Both the position numbers and the translations under genes were made by a program. Under the pieces are notes generated by a model. It was not told the DNA's origin. It worked only from the letters and a program-made list of their open reading frames with translations, and made no database searches. Shown piece after piece: positions 22,116-34,463 of a stretch of DNA of 64,000 bases (positions are counted from its first letter, which is position 1; each line of letters opens with the position of its first letter). The stretch covers positions 558,001-622,000 of the forward strand of contig CADCXD010000018.1 in NCBI GenBank assembly GCA_902806575.1, written 5' to 3'. Source of the stretch: Jackrogersella multiformis (taxonomy: Eukaryota > Ascomycota > Sordariomycetes > Xylariales > Hypoxylaceae).

Positions 22116-25100
22116 CTATTCCTTGTCCGAATCCAGATCCATCTTGTCCCCTCGCGCCGGAGATATCGTTTTGGAGGTGGACATGTCAACCGCCCCCTTT
22201 GATTCAACTCTGCTGCCCTTCTCGTCCGAATCCTCCACCGCCACGATGATGTTCCGTTCGTCATTCTTTTGTGGCGTCGAAACCCTGTCTTTTATTAAAG
22301 ACTTCGGCGTTGTAGGGACGATGACGTTGAGAACGCAATCGTCCAAGTGCTCGTAGAACTCCTGTGCCGTCGAGAAGCGCGTCTGGCAGATAGAGCACTT
22401 GGCATCGCCGCCGTTCCGAGAACTGTTTCCGGTAATGATCATTTTCCTGCTGTTAGGAGGAGTCTGCTCAACACCATGTACGGCAGTCAAGTGCCGCTTG
22501 AATACATCAGCCCTGTTGAAGGCTTTTTCATAGGGCGTGCCCGGTCCCGGGCAGAAAGGACAAACCATTGTGCCTTTGTAGTGAGTTAATGCGTGTCTGT
22601 TTTTGTCGTATTTCCGTGCGAACCCTTTCGTGTGATATTCGCAACTCTCTATCGGACATTTTTCAGGCCGCTCCTCCTGGTGTGTCAACATATGCGCTGC
22701 TAGGTCTTTGAATACCCGGCCGCAGTCAGGATGAGGACATCGATTCCTGTTGTCTTCGGCCTTCGGTATGATCGGGCTACTGTGCGCGGTGCTATCTAGA
22801 GACGGAGCTATCGACGGTGCTAGCAATGGTCCCTGAGGTGGCGCAGGCGCGAGTCGAGGTGCTTCTAAGAAAGATGATTGCCGAGGCAATGTATATTCCT
22901 CGATCATCCTAACGTCGTTATCTTCCTCTCCGCTCGATGTGTCGTTCTCGTTGACATCGATAGACTGCCGTACTTCTCGCATCCAATCTTTCAAAACAGT
23001 CATCGGAGGCCAGTCGCCACTAGCCTTGCCACTCCTGTGTGGGTGGAAATGGGCCCGTCGTAGGTGGGCAGCTGCGTTATAATAAGCACCGTATCGTTTC
23101 TGCGTAACGCAAGCCTTGCACTTCGAGAGTGGTATTACAGGCGCCGGGGAGTTGGGGCTTGAGCTCTGAGGTTCGGTACAAACCCATCTCTTAACTAAAG
23201 AAGCGTGCTTTGCATCATTGTGCCTTCGAAGTTCGTGTTCGCCGCGGAAGCCCTCGGGGTATTCGTTGCACTTAGCGCAAAATACGCGTCGAAGTGGTGG
23301 CCGTTGGTAGGAAGTCCTTAGCTTCGAAGGGGAGCTAAGTCCTCTCGCAATTGCACGCGTAAAAACTGGATTTTCTCCTACAGTGTGCCTTCTCCCGGGT
23401 TCAGGGGTGTCTAGAGCATATGTCGAAGGCAGCATTTCTTGATCGTTTCGATTTGCCCACGGGTCGATTGGGCGCCACTGAAAAACGGGCTTCCGAACAT
23501 CGCCTGCTTGACCCACGACGGAAGGCTGCTGGTATGAAACGTGCCGGTAAATCGGTGTCCGCTGTCTGAAGAAACCATTAAATCCGGTATTGCCATCTAG
23601 GTAGCCGCTCCCGAGCCCAAGGAGGAAATCTCTGCACGAGCGAATTCCCAATGCAACCCAGTCATCCTTTCGAATAGCCGAAACGGTAGTGGCGAATAAT
23701 ATGCGATCGTTCCCCTCCAGGTCCTGAGCCGGGTCGTCGAGTATCATCGGCGTGGACCAGGCAAACACGCTCACTAACGCCTTGTAAACGCTGTGCATAG
23801 AGGTGGCGCCCGTGGACATGGGAAAGGCAGATTGTGCTTGGGGAGCTAGGGATCGTGATAGTGAAGAGATCAAGTCCGCCAAGACTGTTCTCACAATGCT
23901 GAATATACAAAGCGAAACGAAAACAGCTAGCCAGCTCTTCGGGTCCGATATGACCCTTCGCATGGTCGTGCTCTCGAAGGATTGCAAAAATTGAACCATG
24001 CAGTTGTAGATAAGTCGGTTTCGTCCTTCGTAATCTATATCGTCGGGTGAGCTCTGCGCATTGGTCACATTGGTCAAGTTGACCTCGGTTCGTATCGACG
24101 GCTCGGGCTGCTGCAAGTCATAGAACAAGATCTCCCTAAGCAGTAACTTTGCACGATAGAGCACAGGATACGTCACAGCCTCCAGGTCCCGGCTCTCAGA
24201 CATGAACCCCGTCAGTCTAAATAGTTCCCAGAATTGGAAGGGGACCCCCTCGGTATTCCAGCTTGCTGCTAACACCTTCAAGACTGGCGGCGGTTTATCC
24301 CTAGATTCCTTCGAATAAGTCGCTAAGGTCGGATTAGGCATTGGTAGGGATGCTAGATCCTCAGTCCACCAGAACCCGTCATCAAAGTCCATATGCGACT
24401 TGACCATATCAGACATGCTCTGGCTTACGAGATAGGTCCGTTCAAGATACTCGTTCATGTTCCGCCGCCTTGCCAGGGGTGATGTGACAGGCGTGTGTAC
24501 TTGTCTCGGGGAAAGGGCTTCTATTTGAAGGTGAGTATTCGCTACCATACAACAATTGCTCATGCGGGATATTACCTGGCAGCATATAATCAGCCAGCGC
24601 GACCAGAGGGCCACGATGGCACCCGAGTACACTCCAAAACTCATCATGGATGGAATTGGGGGGTTCGGAACAAAACGCACAGTCGTCCTTCGAGTCGCAC
24701 TAATGAATATAAGTATTTGTCTGATCTATGTGGATGGAGTTAGGCTTTCGTACCGGTTTTGCATTGACCTTACAACGGAGACATGGTCCAGCGTCACGTG
24801 GTAGTCTGAGTTCACCTATAGATTCAAGTCTTCCGTGTCCAACTCTACTTCGCTTTAGAGGTGGAAGCAAAGAATCGGGTTCGGAGTCCACCGACCCCCT
24901 AGGCTGAGGAGGTAATTCGTTTGCGAAAGGATATCCAATCGTCGACTCGCGCCGATCCCTTGGCTGGTTGGCAGTGACTAGCGGAGGTAGAGAGGGAGGA
25001 ACGGAAAGGCGTGGTAAGGTAGCTGGAGAGCTCCGAGTTATATGGTCGGTGTTGAATAGTCGCGACGACGCCTGTTCTGAGAAGGTAATGGGAGGGATAG

Positions 25101-25895
25101 TACCAACTGAAAGACCAGAATCCCTCTTGGGGGGGACAGCATGTTGTTTTATATGTTCGTCCCGATCCTCGGGGTTAGAAAAACCGTATATATAATACAC
25201 GCATCGGTCATCCCAACATTTAAAGGAAGCCTGACGTCTTGATATCAAAGGTATCGTCTCCCTCATTCTCCATCCCCGGAATATGGGGTCATAAAATGAT
25301 ATGTTCTTATCTAACCAAGCATCGTATCCAGGAGGAGTGCCGTCCTGGCCGAGCAACTTCAAGGCATGCAAGAATTGCACGTCATGGAGGTCCAAACCTA
25401 TTTGCGACAGCATATACGTTAGGCAAGAAAAACGGTATGAGATATCTTATACCACATACCTTGGTCGATCAAGAAGCTCTCGATGCACTCGCATTTGTAC
25501 TGCAGGGCGCGGGCTTCCTCGACGTCAGATAATATGGGAACGGTCCCAGGCAGGTCTTTAATTACGATTATCAGAAATTTGGTCTAACATTGACGCGGCA
25601 CCACACGATATTAAAATGGAGGCAACTCACTTTGACTTTTCACATAAGCCTCCAGTGCTCTGAGCTTCCGGCGGAGCATGTCCAACTCGAGCTTACTGTT
25701 TGGAAGATACTTGGCCGGAAGTAAGGCGGCTAGTTTCGCCTGAATTTCAGCTTGCTGCTCGAACAGCTGTCTAATCGTGGGGTCTAAAGACGGATCAAAG
25801 CCGGGTGCGACTTGAGATTCCCGAACCTCGAGCAGGGAGCCGCGACGATCGAGTCGAGGCTCTAACGAGTCGGCGGCCATACTCATCATACTCAT
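22116..25895 (-). CDS. Fungal C2H2 zinc-finger regulator with Zn-cluster-like motif
   Basis: Five exons: 25631-25895, 25460-25555, 24754-25397, 24576-24699 and 22116-24520; introns of 75, 62, 54 and 55 bp; 1177 residues. N-terminal part: PTIRQLFEQQAEIQAKLAAL helix, then LQYKCECIESFLIDQGLDL across splice 2, and LDKNISFYDPIFRGWRMRE. A finger-like C2H2 block lies near residue 180 (CWDDRC...DEHIKQH). A Cys block spans splice 3 (CLRCKVNAKP/CDSKDDCAFC), resembling a Zn2Cys6 cluster. The C-terminal fingers at about 960-1110 include CPHPDCGRVFKDLAAHMLTH and CSICQTRFSTAQEFYEHLDD. The middle holds Trp/Leu-rich helices. The family is conserved in filamentous ascomycetes; target genes are unknown. A DNA-binding regulatory role is inferred from the fingers. 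Confidence 0.85.
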
Positions 25896-26699
25896 GCTCC
25901 TTCGTGCCTTGCGCCGCCGCTAAAGTCCAGGGTCGGCGGGGGGGTCCGAGAGCTATTAGATCCTCCCCTATATTTTCTTCTTCTCCTCCTTCTTTCTCTC
26001 TAACTTTCGTTTTTTATAGGCCCAAACCTAAGCCGCACATATAGGTATATATATATTTATATATTCTTATATATACGGACCGGCGACTGTGCCGCAACGG
26101 ACGGGCGGCTGGACTAAGGCTAAGGCCGCTCTCTCCGCCTCGTCCTGCTCTCACACACAACTCTCACTTTCTCTCGCTCGCGCGCAGACTCACTTTCCGC
26201 TTGCGCGCGCGCGACTTAGCGGTAAACATCAACTGCGGTTTACGAGGGACGAAGAGACAATCATAAACATAAACAAGATGTTCATGACGGAAACGTCGGC
26301 CGGAGGGTGGAAGGGTTAAAAAAAGAATAAAGTCAATGACTGCGCCTCGTGACGAAATGAGCCAATAGCAACAGCAAAATTTTAAAGATTGGCTGCAGGA
26401 CGCCTATCGGGAACTGCGTCTGGCGAGGGGTGGACGTGGAGGTGAATTTAGAAGAACATCTGGCTGGATTTCTTCTTATGTGGATGGTAAGGGAGGGAAT
26501 AATTTGAATTTGAATGTGAATTTTTTTTTACTTTTTCCGGAGAGTTGTCTCGGTATCGATAAATGGGTATCAAGAAATGAGAGAGAATAAGAAGAAGGAA
26601 AAAAAAATTAAGATAGCAACTTGGGTTTGAGGGCAAATTGGCTAATAACTTTTGGGGTCGTCGCGATCGAAGGAAAAAAGCCAGACTGATAGACAGGCG

Positions 26700-26918
26700 A
26701 GATACCTAGTAAAAAGAGACTTAGTAAAAAAAGAGGTACCTAGTAAAAAAGGCTGGCTAGGCTAGACAAGAAGGGTGGGGCGACCACTACGACGGCAGAT
26801 TACACACATATGGAGACAGCCCTCTGCACAATTACCTAGGTACCTACTCCCAGGGGACACAAGAGATGAAAAAGGCGATAGGCTAGGTACCTAGGTAGGT
26901 ACCTACATACCTAGGTAG
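26700..26918. repeat. Cluster of AGGTACCTAG-type palindromic motifs
   Basis: Repeated overlapping TAGGTACCTA/CCTAGGTAGG units, mixed with TAGTAAAAA direct repeats at 26707-26750. The motif recurs throughout the window in intergenic DNA. Confidence 0.7.
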
Positions 26919-27772
26919 TAATGGAGCAAAGAACGGGGTAAAATAAATACAGGCAAGCGCAGGGCAAAGGCAAAAAACCAAAAAAGGGCTCGTAGCTTCG
27001 AACATGACTGACGGAAGTTGGAAGGGGTGCAAGGTGTAAAAGCAAGGTGCAACGCAACGCCTTGCAGGGATTATAGCTCCCGGGCTGCCGGGGTATTCGG
27101 GAGGTCGGTGCGGAGCGTTGTTGAAGGTACACAGTTACTTTACCATCGGGGTACGGTACTTAGTCGCATTAGATCATTACATTGAACATCATATATGAGA
27201 ATCATAAGAAGAAGTATCCATCACTTCATCGGAGGAGCAAGAGTATGTGCGGCTTATGTAATACTAAGCACCTACCTAGGTAAGTAAGTAGATATCATAC
27301 TTATCAGGATCAGGAGCCCTGAAGCATTGATGAACTTCACTTCATTTAAGTCTACCTAGGTAGGTAGCTACAATAACAATAAAATAACAAGGCGAACAGA
27401 TTAGTACATGAATTAGATCACGGATGTAGGTAGATGTGGATTGCCTATTGAAATGGAGAGTTAATTAGATGCCGTGCTAAAGTGCTTACCTTACTCATAC
27501 TATTATATTAGCTGATACGCTTGCTTAGTTGGGTACCGAGTACATTTAGTCTAAAACCTACATAGACAAGAAAAAAAAAAAGCCGTTAGATATTGGTTAT
27601 AATAGTCGACTATGCCAATGTAGACTAATGATCCAGCTAAAGCCTTGACAGGTAGGTACATAAGGTAGGCGACTAATAAGATGGACCCTTTCTTGCGTCG
27701 TCTTTCTTCCGACAACGTGCTACTAAGCTAGCTGGTACTGGGACCACCGTGTTAACTACTACCTTGATAGTC

Positions 27773-27785
27773 GGGGGGGGGGGGG
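27773..27785 (+). repeat. G13 homopolymer
   Basis: Thirteen consecutive G residues in gene-free DNA. The exact length is the kind of thing sequencing gets wrong. Confidence 0.75.
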
Positions 27786-28272
27786 TTACACATACGGTGC
27801 TATCATGATAGTGATTATTATGAGTGTAGCTTCTGTTCCGTATATACCTAGGTAAGTACCTAGGTAGGTATATTATATCATAATTATAATTACCTACTTA
27901 CATATGCAAGTATATACCTAGGTAATATATAGACAAAAAGATCGGTACTTGATAAACCGAGTACTTCGGTTACACCATCTATCCCTCTCTACTCGTCTGC
28001 CTTCACTGGCATCACCAGCACCAGCACCAGCACCAGAACGATAGTGAGCACTAAAAGAGTAACAGCTCTGGGTACACGCCACCTATCATTATCCGCCTAT
28101 CTTGACCCAGGCGGCTAAGCATTGCTGACGAGCGAGCGAGGGAAGGTCGAGTCTCCAAAGCGAGTGGGATAAGCCGAGAGCTATTGGCCACATATGTGGA
28201 TTATAACGTGAGGTAGTACGCGGTTTGCATCAACCGCAGCTGCATGCATGTCAGGCGGGAAACTTCACAAGT

Positions 28273-28308
28273 CCAGAGCTGGACCCTCGGCTGGGCGTCC
28301 AGCTCTGG
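28273..28308. repeat. Perfect 12-bp inverted repeat (hairpin)
   Basis: CCAGAGCTGGAC at 28273-28284 is repeated as GTCCAGCTCTGG at 28297-28308 with a 12-nt spacer. The left arm with its preceding GT is itself nearly palindromic. It is not next to any called gene. Confidence 0.8.
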
Positions 28309-28408
28309 TTTGAGTCGGTGCTGATCACCGCTGCTAGTGCTCACGGAGTCGCTGCAACTTTAAACAATGATGAGCTGTGATACGGCGGCATAATGATATG
28401 AACGTAAG

Positions 28409-28441
28409 AGAGAGAGAGACAGACAGACAGACACAGACAGA
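28409..28441 (+). repeat. GA/GACA microsatellite
   Basis: A run of AG dinucleotides passes into GACA tetranucleotides in gene-free DNA, followed within 20 bp by a GTAG tandem. Confidence 0.75.
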
Positions 28442-28724
28442 AAAGTGACAAGGCACCTAGGTAGGTAGGTAGGTAGGTAGCTAGGGAGGGAGGGAGCATG
28501 GGCCAATAAGCGATACCACCTAATCACGTTACCATCGACTCCATGCCAGTCAATTCCTCTTATCTACATACAGGCAATATGTAGTATTAAACAGATGAAT
28601 AGGTATTAGCTTCTGCGGTGCTGTCTTAACATCGTTAGGTGATAGAGCCGAGAGGTCATCCAAGAGAATTGCTATGCGATCGCACGTACCGTATGTGTGT
28701 TACCTGTTCTCTTTCTTACATTAC

Positions 28725-28780
28725 CTACCTAGGCACCTAGGGTAAGGTACCTACCTCCTAGGTAGTACCTAGGTAGGTAT
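28725..28780. repeat. Dense CCTAGGTACC-type motif cluster
   Basis: Several overlapping ACCTACCTAGG and CCTAGGTAGTACCTAGG units, forming alternative short palindromes. Confidence 0.7.
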
Positions 28781-31700
28781 GGATGTATACCAAGCCCGAA
28801 TGTACATGGTATAAGCCGAACTATCAAGTTCGTCTCAGACGGCCTGCTAGTAATAGTCAGATACCTATCCCCCATTCGCGCTTTTGGATAAGAGCCGGAG
28901 TGCAGCTTGGCATGGGGTACCCCTTGATAGGTTCGATCGAAGCCACCAATAAGAAGTGGCTGCGGCATCAGTATGCAGTATCTTCTTATGCTTAAAGATG
29001 CAGTTTGCAGTTCACAGCCATGACTTATAGTAGATATGTAGTACCTAAGTATGTACGTAGTAAGTATGATGGCAGGGCATCTACCACCACTCCAATAGCT
29101 GATAGGCAGGCTTGTTTGATCACTTGTCGAATAGATTCATCGGGGGCGCATCCGGGAAATCTACATATGGAGGCATGTACCTACCTACATACACTACATA
29201 CCTACATGATACTACATACGTCCAATAGATGGATCTCCATAACCCCCAACTTCGAGAACTTCGCAGCCAGTAGAGCAAGCCTCAACACCAGCGCACCCTA
29301 GCGGCCACCCGACCGCCTCAGCCCGGTAATCTACTTGCCGCTAATTACAGCCTGGCATCAGCTCCAAACAACCGTCTATGCAAATTGTTTCGGCTGACCT
29401 TCCCACCCGCTCTAGACCATCATCCCACGTCCTCGTCCTCCCTCCGCTTCACCTCATCTCCATCATCGTGTTTTTCCCACCCACCCTAATTTTAAAAGAT
29501 GGTGCGGTTGCAACAGGTTCAGATGGGAAATGGCCTGTCTTATCAAACAAAACAATCTTCCCACGGACCGTAACGATACCATATATGTCTGAGGCCAGAT
29601 CAGACAGCATCAGAACGGACAGGGTGCAGGCTATTTAGATAAATGCATACGTGAGAGCAAAAAAAATGAAAAGAATACCTAAACCATGGGGGACAGAGGA
29701 TCGGACGTCGACCATATGATCCGGCACATGCATCGACATTATTGCTGATCACTTCCCAAGATAGGAACGTCATGTTTCTTAAGTGCATTGATAAGTGCCG
29801 AGAGAGCCTAGGCGAAACTTCGTCTGGTCCACCGTCTTCGTTCATTGGGGAGCAGGCTATTATGTGTGGGCTAATTGATCGTTGCAGATGCGATGCAAGC
29901 TCCGTCCGTATCTTTTTCTCTGTCTGTCTGGCTGGCTCCCTCACAAGTATCTTCCGCACAGGACACCCGTCAGAGACAGACACACTAGAGAGTAGTAGAA
30001 AGGTTTCAGCGCTTGTTGAAACCAGATTTCGTTAATAAGCAACGTGTTCTCATGTCCGACACTTTGCATTGCCGTTTAGGGAAAGCCGCTCAGCACCAAA
30101 TCCCCGACGCAGATCTTTCTGCATGTCGGGTTATAAAAGGCGGCGGCGGCAGAGTCGAGAGGTAGGCAGGTAGCAGAGGTAGCAGAGGTAGTAGAGGTAG
30201 AGAGGTAGGCCGAGGAGGGATGAGGTGGCAACGAGCGAAATCGCGTGCGCGAATGACAGCATTGCAAGGACAGAGGCGGTCAAGGCCAGGCGGCATGTAA
30301 AGCTCACCAGCAGCATCGAGTACATATGTATTCGAACATGTTCGAATCATGATGCGCGGAACACGCTCGTCACACCTAGGATTGCGCGTCGCCAAGAACT
30401 CTCTGCAGGCTCTGCAGGTGAAAAGATGGACAGATTGAACCAGATATTCACTCATTCGAAGTACCTGGGGTACCTTTATTGAAGTACCTAGACCGAACTT
30501 GGTTCAGAGATAGTTGAATCGGGAATAGGTACGAATAGATCGAGAATTACTCACGTCCAGCTACCTAGGTACCTCACCTACCTAAGGTACCTAGGTAGTG
30601 TTGGTATGAGATATTATGAAGTTGTAACATTGAGGGTTCTAAGGTTACAGAGGTTACAATTTCTTATCCCATATATTCCCTCCTAACCACTTATAGCTTG
30701 TCTCTCTCTTTCCCTTCTTCTGCCCATTCCACTTTCCCCCCTCGTGTCCCTCGTCTAGTTCACATTACTAGGTAGTACCTAATACTAAACTAACCATTTA
30801 CAGCTCGATATATTTTCGCTCGTCTGATTGGTCAATTATATATTGGTCTCCACTTAACGCCTTGAGATGGTTCGCAATTCTTATCTGTGGGTTCGGATCA
30901 CACAGCGAAGCCTGCCGCATCCTTCAGCTCTACCCCATCAAGCCCTTCCCTTCCCAGACCGCGGTACCTAGGTACATACATACAATACGCAAGTACGTAC
31001 CTAAGTACCTAGGTACCATCAGCTGACAGGTCGCGCGCATTTGGGGCTGCGATAAGGCGATTAAGGCGATAAGGCGGCATTCCAATATCTCGTCTTAAGG
31101 CCCTCGTCTCAGCTTGCCTTACCCTCAGCTGGCCCCCAAAATTGCAGATAAATTCCCGTTTCTTGCACTACAACAAACCGCGGGCTCGGTACTGCTTGCT
31201 GAAATAGGTAGAACGGCCTCGGTGATACACCGATGACCTTAGATTCTTGGTATTCTTGACGTCTATAACGAGGATGCTTGGTGATATGACAGAAGCCCTT
31301 CTGAAGGAGGCATCAATGATATTGAACTTGGCAACTCTTGGAGATGAAGTACGTGTGCTTGAGTCTGTCACTCGGATTCCCATGGGCTACATAATGCATC
31401 AGTATTGAACTTGCCATGATGTTCTTGTTTGCTGGACACTCCGATAGCTATCTCCCCTTCCTAGATAGCCGAGTACCTAGTATTCGCACTTGATGCTGCC
31501 TCTGCTACAGGCGGTAAAGGTTTTAAATGAGTCCTGGTGCCTACTTGACGCCCTTTCTTGTCTGGATATTGCTGTTTTATTTCTTATATACTCTCAGTGC
31601 TTGTTTCCCCTCAGCTTCTCTTTACCCCCCCAGAATGTGACTCTGTATGTCCTACCTAACACAGAGATTTTATAACATCTAGTATTCACCAATTTAGCTT

Positions 31701-33141
31701 TATTTGCTTTCTACTATTAGCCAATTTACTACAATAACTATTTAGATGGTCGCTTTTCAACTCTTCTAGCAAGAGCCACGAGTCTCTTACTGTCTCGTAA
31801 GCCTTTTGGTCATTATCTAAGCTAGGCACCCTTATAAATAACTAACTAAGATATTGTTAATATAGATTAACTATTTCTGTCGTCCGATTGCAACCTCTTG
31901 TAAATTAGACGCAATAATAATAGACGGAAGTCGATATATGAGTTCATCATTCCCCTTTATCCCGTTTTTAAACGCAGGTGTCGGCCAGTCGATCTCCTTA
32001 ACATACGCACTTTTAGTATATTGAAACTTATCTCAAGTCAGAATATCAATCATAAATTATTAGTAAATCAGGGACTAATAAGTAGCGTAGTCTTTTGGAC
32101 CTAGCTACATAATGACTCGCCGCCGCCTTCATCACTTCCACTATCATACTCAGGCTCGACTCACAGAGATCCGACAGCAACACCAGGAGCAGGTGTATTT
32201 TCTCCAGGGGGTTGGGGTGCAGTTTGAAGGTACCAACTTGGACCCTGCCGGTATGTTTTTGGCCGTAAAGGCGCTTCCAGGTAACCCCTTAGCTGCATCC
32301 CTCCCCCTCAGGGCAGTGCTTGGTCGGACCGACAACGTCAATAATGCTCGGATAAGTCTCTTAAGGTCTGATGTAGTTGCGAGTTTATCTGCTAAACCTC
32401 GCAAATGAAGCAAGGCGGTGATTTGGGCAATATCAGTGGGCTGACATGGCTTCTCACTTGAGATGTGACTTGTGAGAGAGCTACCCAAGGGGTTGGCAGA
32501 GGGGCCTGTAGAGAAATGATATGTACTGGTACAATATATATCTATATCATATCTACCTAGGTACATCACCTTTATAAAGTATCACGCCTCCCATCATGCC
32601 AATGGAGTATAATACAACCAACTACTTCCATCAACCAGATCTATGGCGAAGGCGAATGGCCATGGCTCATCGCACCAATATGCTGATGTCCATGATTCTA
32701 CCTGAATCTAGTCGTTACTAGAGTATACTTCTTGTGTTTTAAGCAACTTTACATAGCTGCTAAGTAGGGTAGTCTATTGGACAGTGTAAATGAATCGATC
32801 CTATTCCACAAGCCTCTAAGCATATATTCGACGATTAGAAGAGAATCAACAAGAGACATCTGAACGTTGGTAGCATAGACAATCGAGTATAATTCTCTGA
32901 TAGCCTTCGATATATCGTATCGTGTCTTAGCATATCCTGAAGAGTAAATTCCGGAGAATATACTCACTACCGTGAAACCTCTATACTACTGTCTGGTTTC
33001 AAGTATTATAAAAACAAATTTTAGCAAAATCGGTAGTCTAGTTCTTGTATAAGCAAGAGCTTCCCCGAATACGCCCTGCATTATAAGGTATCTATTTAAA
33101 TGCTGTAAGACCCTCTGCTCTTCCTCCTGACAAGCCTGGAT

Positions 33142-34463
33142 CTATTCTAGCTGTGCCCATCTCCTTTCCCGTATCGACAACTCCTTGCCCGGGGAATCCT
33201 CGGTGTTCTTATTTGCTTCTCTCCATCCCCAGTACTCTCCTAGTCTAATTTCGGCATACTCGGCATAATCGAAATCGATATGAGAAATAGTTGCTTGAAT
33301 TAAGGCCCATATCCCCCAGTAGAATCCGGGTACGCCACGGTACGTGTCCACTTCAGCTAGGAGCTTCTGCGTCTCGGCTTCCTCGTCTACTTGACCATTA
33401 GGTTTCTGAGGCAGCAGACTGAAATAAGTGTGGATATATTCTCGGATAAACTCTAATCGCTGCGCACGAGTTGGCAGCACGGTGAAGTCGCAGTCGAAGC
33501 CACCCCATTCCGCGAAATGATTCGCCAGGTCAAAAGCTGCGGGTGACGGGGTGGCGTATTCGTAATCGATGAAACTGACTGTTTTCTGATGCCCATTCTT
33601 TTCACTGGTGCTGCTAGGACCTTGAGGTTCAATAATGACATTTCCGCTCAGGAGATCACAATGCGCAAATACAAGCTATAGATAACCATGGTTAATACTT
33701 GGAGACAATTCTGGGTTTTGCTGACAATGCTACTTACACCATTCTCCCCCAGTCCAGGTCTTTGGCTCAACTCCTCGATGAGCCTAGTAAGTTCCCGTTG
33801 CAGATCTGACTGTCTAGTACGCTGAGTTTCCGTGTCTGTGGGGAGGGCAAATATCCACTTCTGCATAACCGTCCATACGTTAGGAGAGGGTTTCCCAGGC
33901 GCAACATAGTCGATAGCCGCCTGGCGAGAACCGTTACCCTTAGCCCCGTTGATACGTCCATGTGTCTCGTATATGCAGGGAATAATAGCATGCCACTGAG
34001 CAAGCCGTTTCGCAACAGCTAAATATATCGTCGGATCCCTCAGGTCGGCGGGTTGGGTGACGGTGCCTCTGATATAGCGATAAATCATACCATTGTCGAA
34101 GCGAGCCAGTAGCTCCGGAGCTAGGCCGTGATTCATCAGCAACTCGTGGTTTTGAGTTTCTCGGTGTCGGTCTATGAGAACGTCGGTCCCGTGCCCATAT
34201 GCCCGCAGTAGAACGGCTTCTTTGTCTATTTCGTCCTCAGATAACCCTTCTTTCTTGTTGACGGCTTTTAACAAGGTGTTTGTGATGCCATCTTTGAATG
34301 ATGTGAATTCGAGCCTAGAGTCGGGATCCGACCATTCGGGACGTAGGGCGAGGATGAGCGCGCGAGCAGAAGACTCAGAATTATCGGTGTCGTAGGAGAT
34401 AGGGATGTGTCGCAACTGGCCAAATTGGCCGTTAGCGACTCCGTTGGTGGCAAGCAGATGCAT
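33142..34463 (-). CDS. EKI1: Ethanolamine kinase
   Basis: Two exons, 33738-34463 and 33142-33675, with a 62-bp intron (GTAAGT...TATAG); 419 residues. The start is the first ATG in frame, MHLLATNGVANG. The choline/ethanolamine kinase fold is clear: SFKDGITNTLLKA (nucleotide loop) near residue 60, GMIYRYIRGT near 130, the Brenner-type loop LVFAHCDLLSGNVIIEP just after the splice, and the choline kinase motif FIDYEYATPSPAAFDLANHF. The second exon also has EYIHTYF and GFYWGIWALIQATISHIDFD, typical of ethanolamine kinases. It phosphorylates ethanolamine, the first step of the CDP-ethanolamine (Kennedy) route to phosphatidylethanolamine. The usual Asn of HNDL is Cys here (AHCDLL), while the catalytic Asp is kept. 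Choline kinase is the alternative. Confidence 0.88.

Larger units (their letters stand above)
25896..33141. other. 7.2-kb gene-poor region
   Basis: No gene I can support. 25896-26330 is CT-rich and then CGCG-rich, probably the long leader/promoter of the C2H2 gene. 26.7-31.1 kb is full of TAGGTACCTAGG-type motifs, with a G13 run at 27773-27785, a GA/GACA microsatellite at about 28409-28441, a 12-bp-stem hairpin at 28273-28308 and AGAGGTAG tandems at about 30160-30212. 31.7-33.1 kb is AT-rich around a GC-richer island (32112-32569) with opposing open frames of 98 and 139 codons; neither is recognised. Confidence 0.55.
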
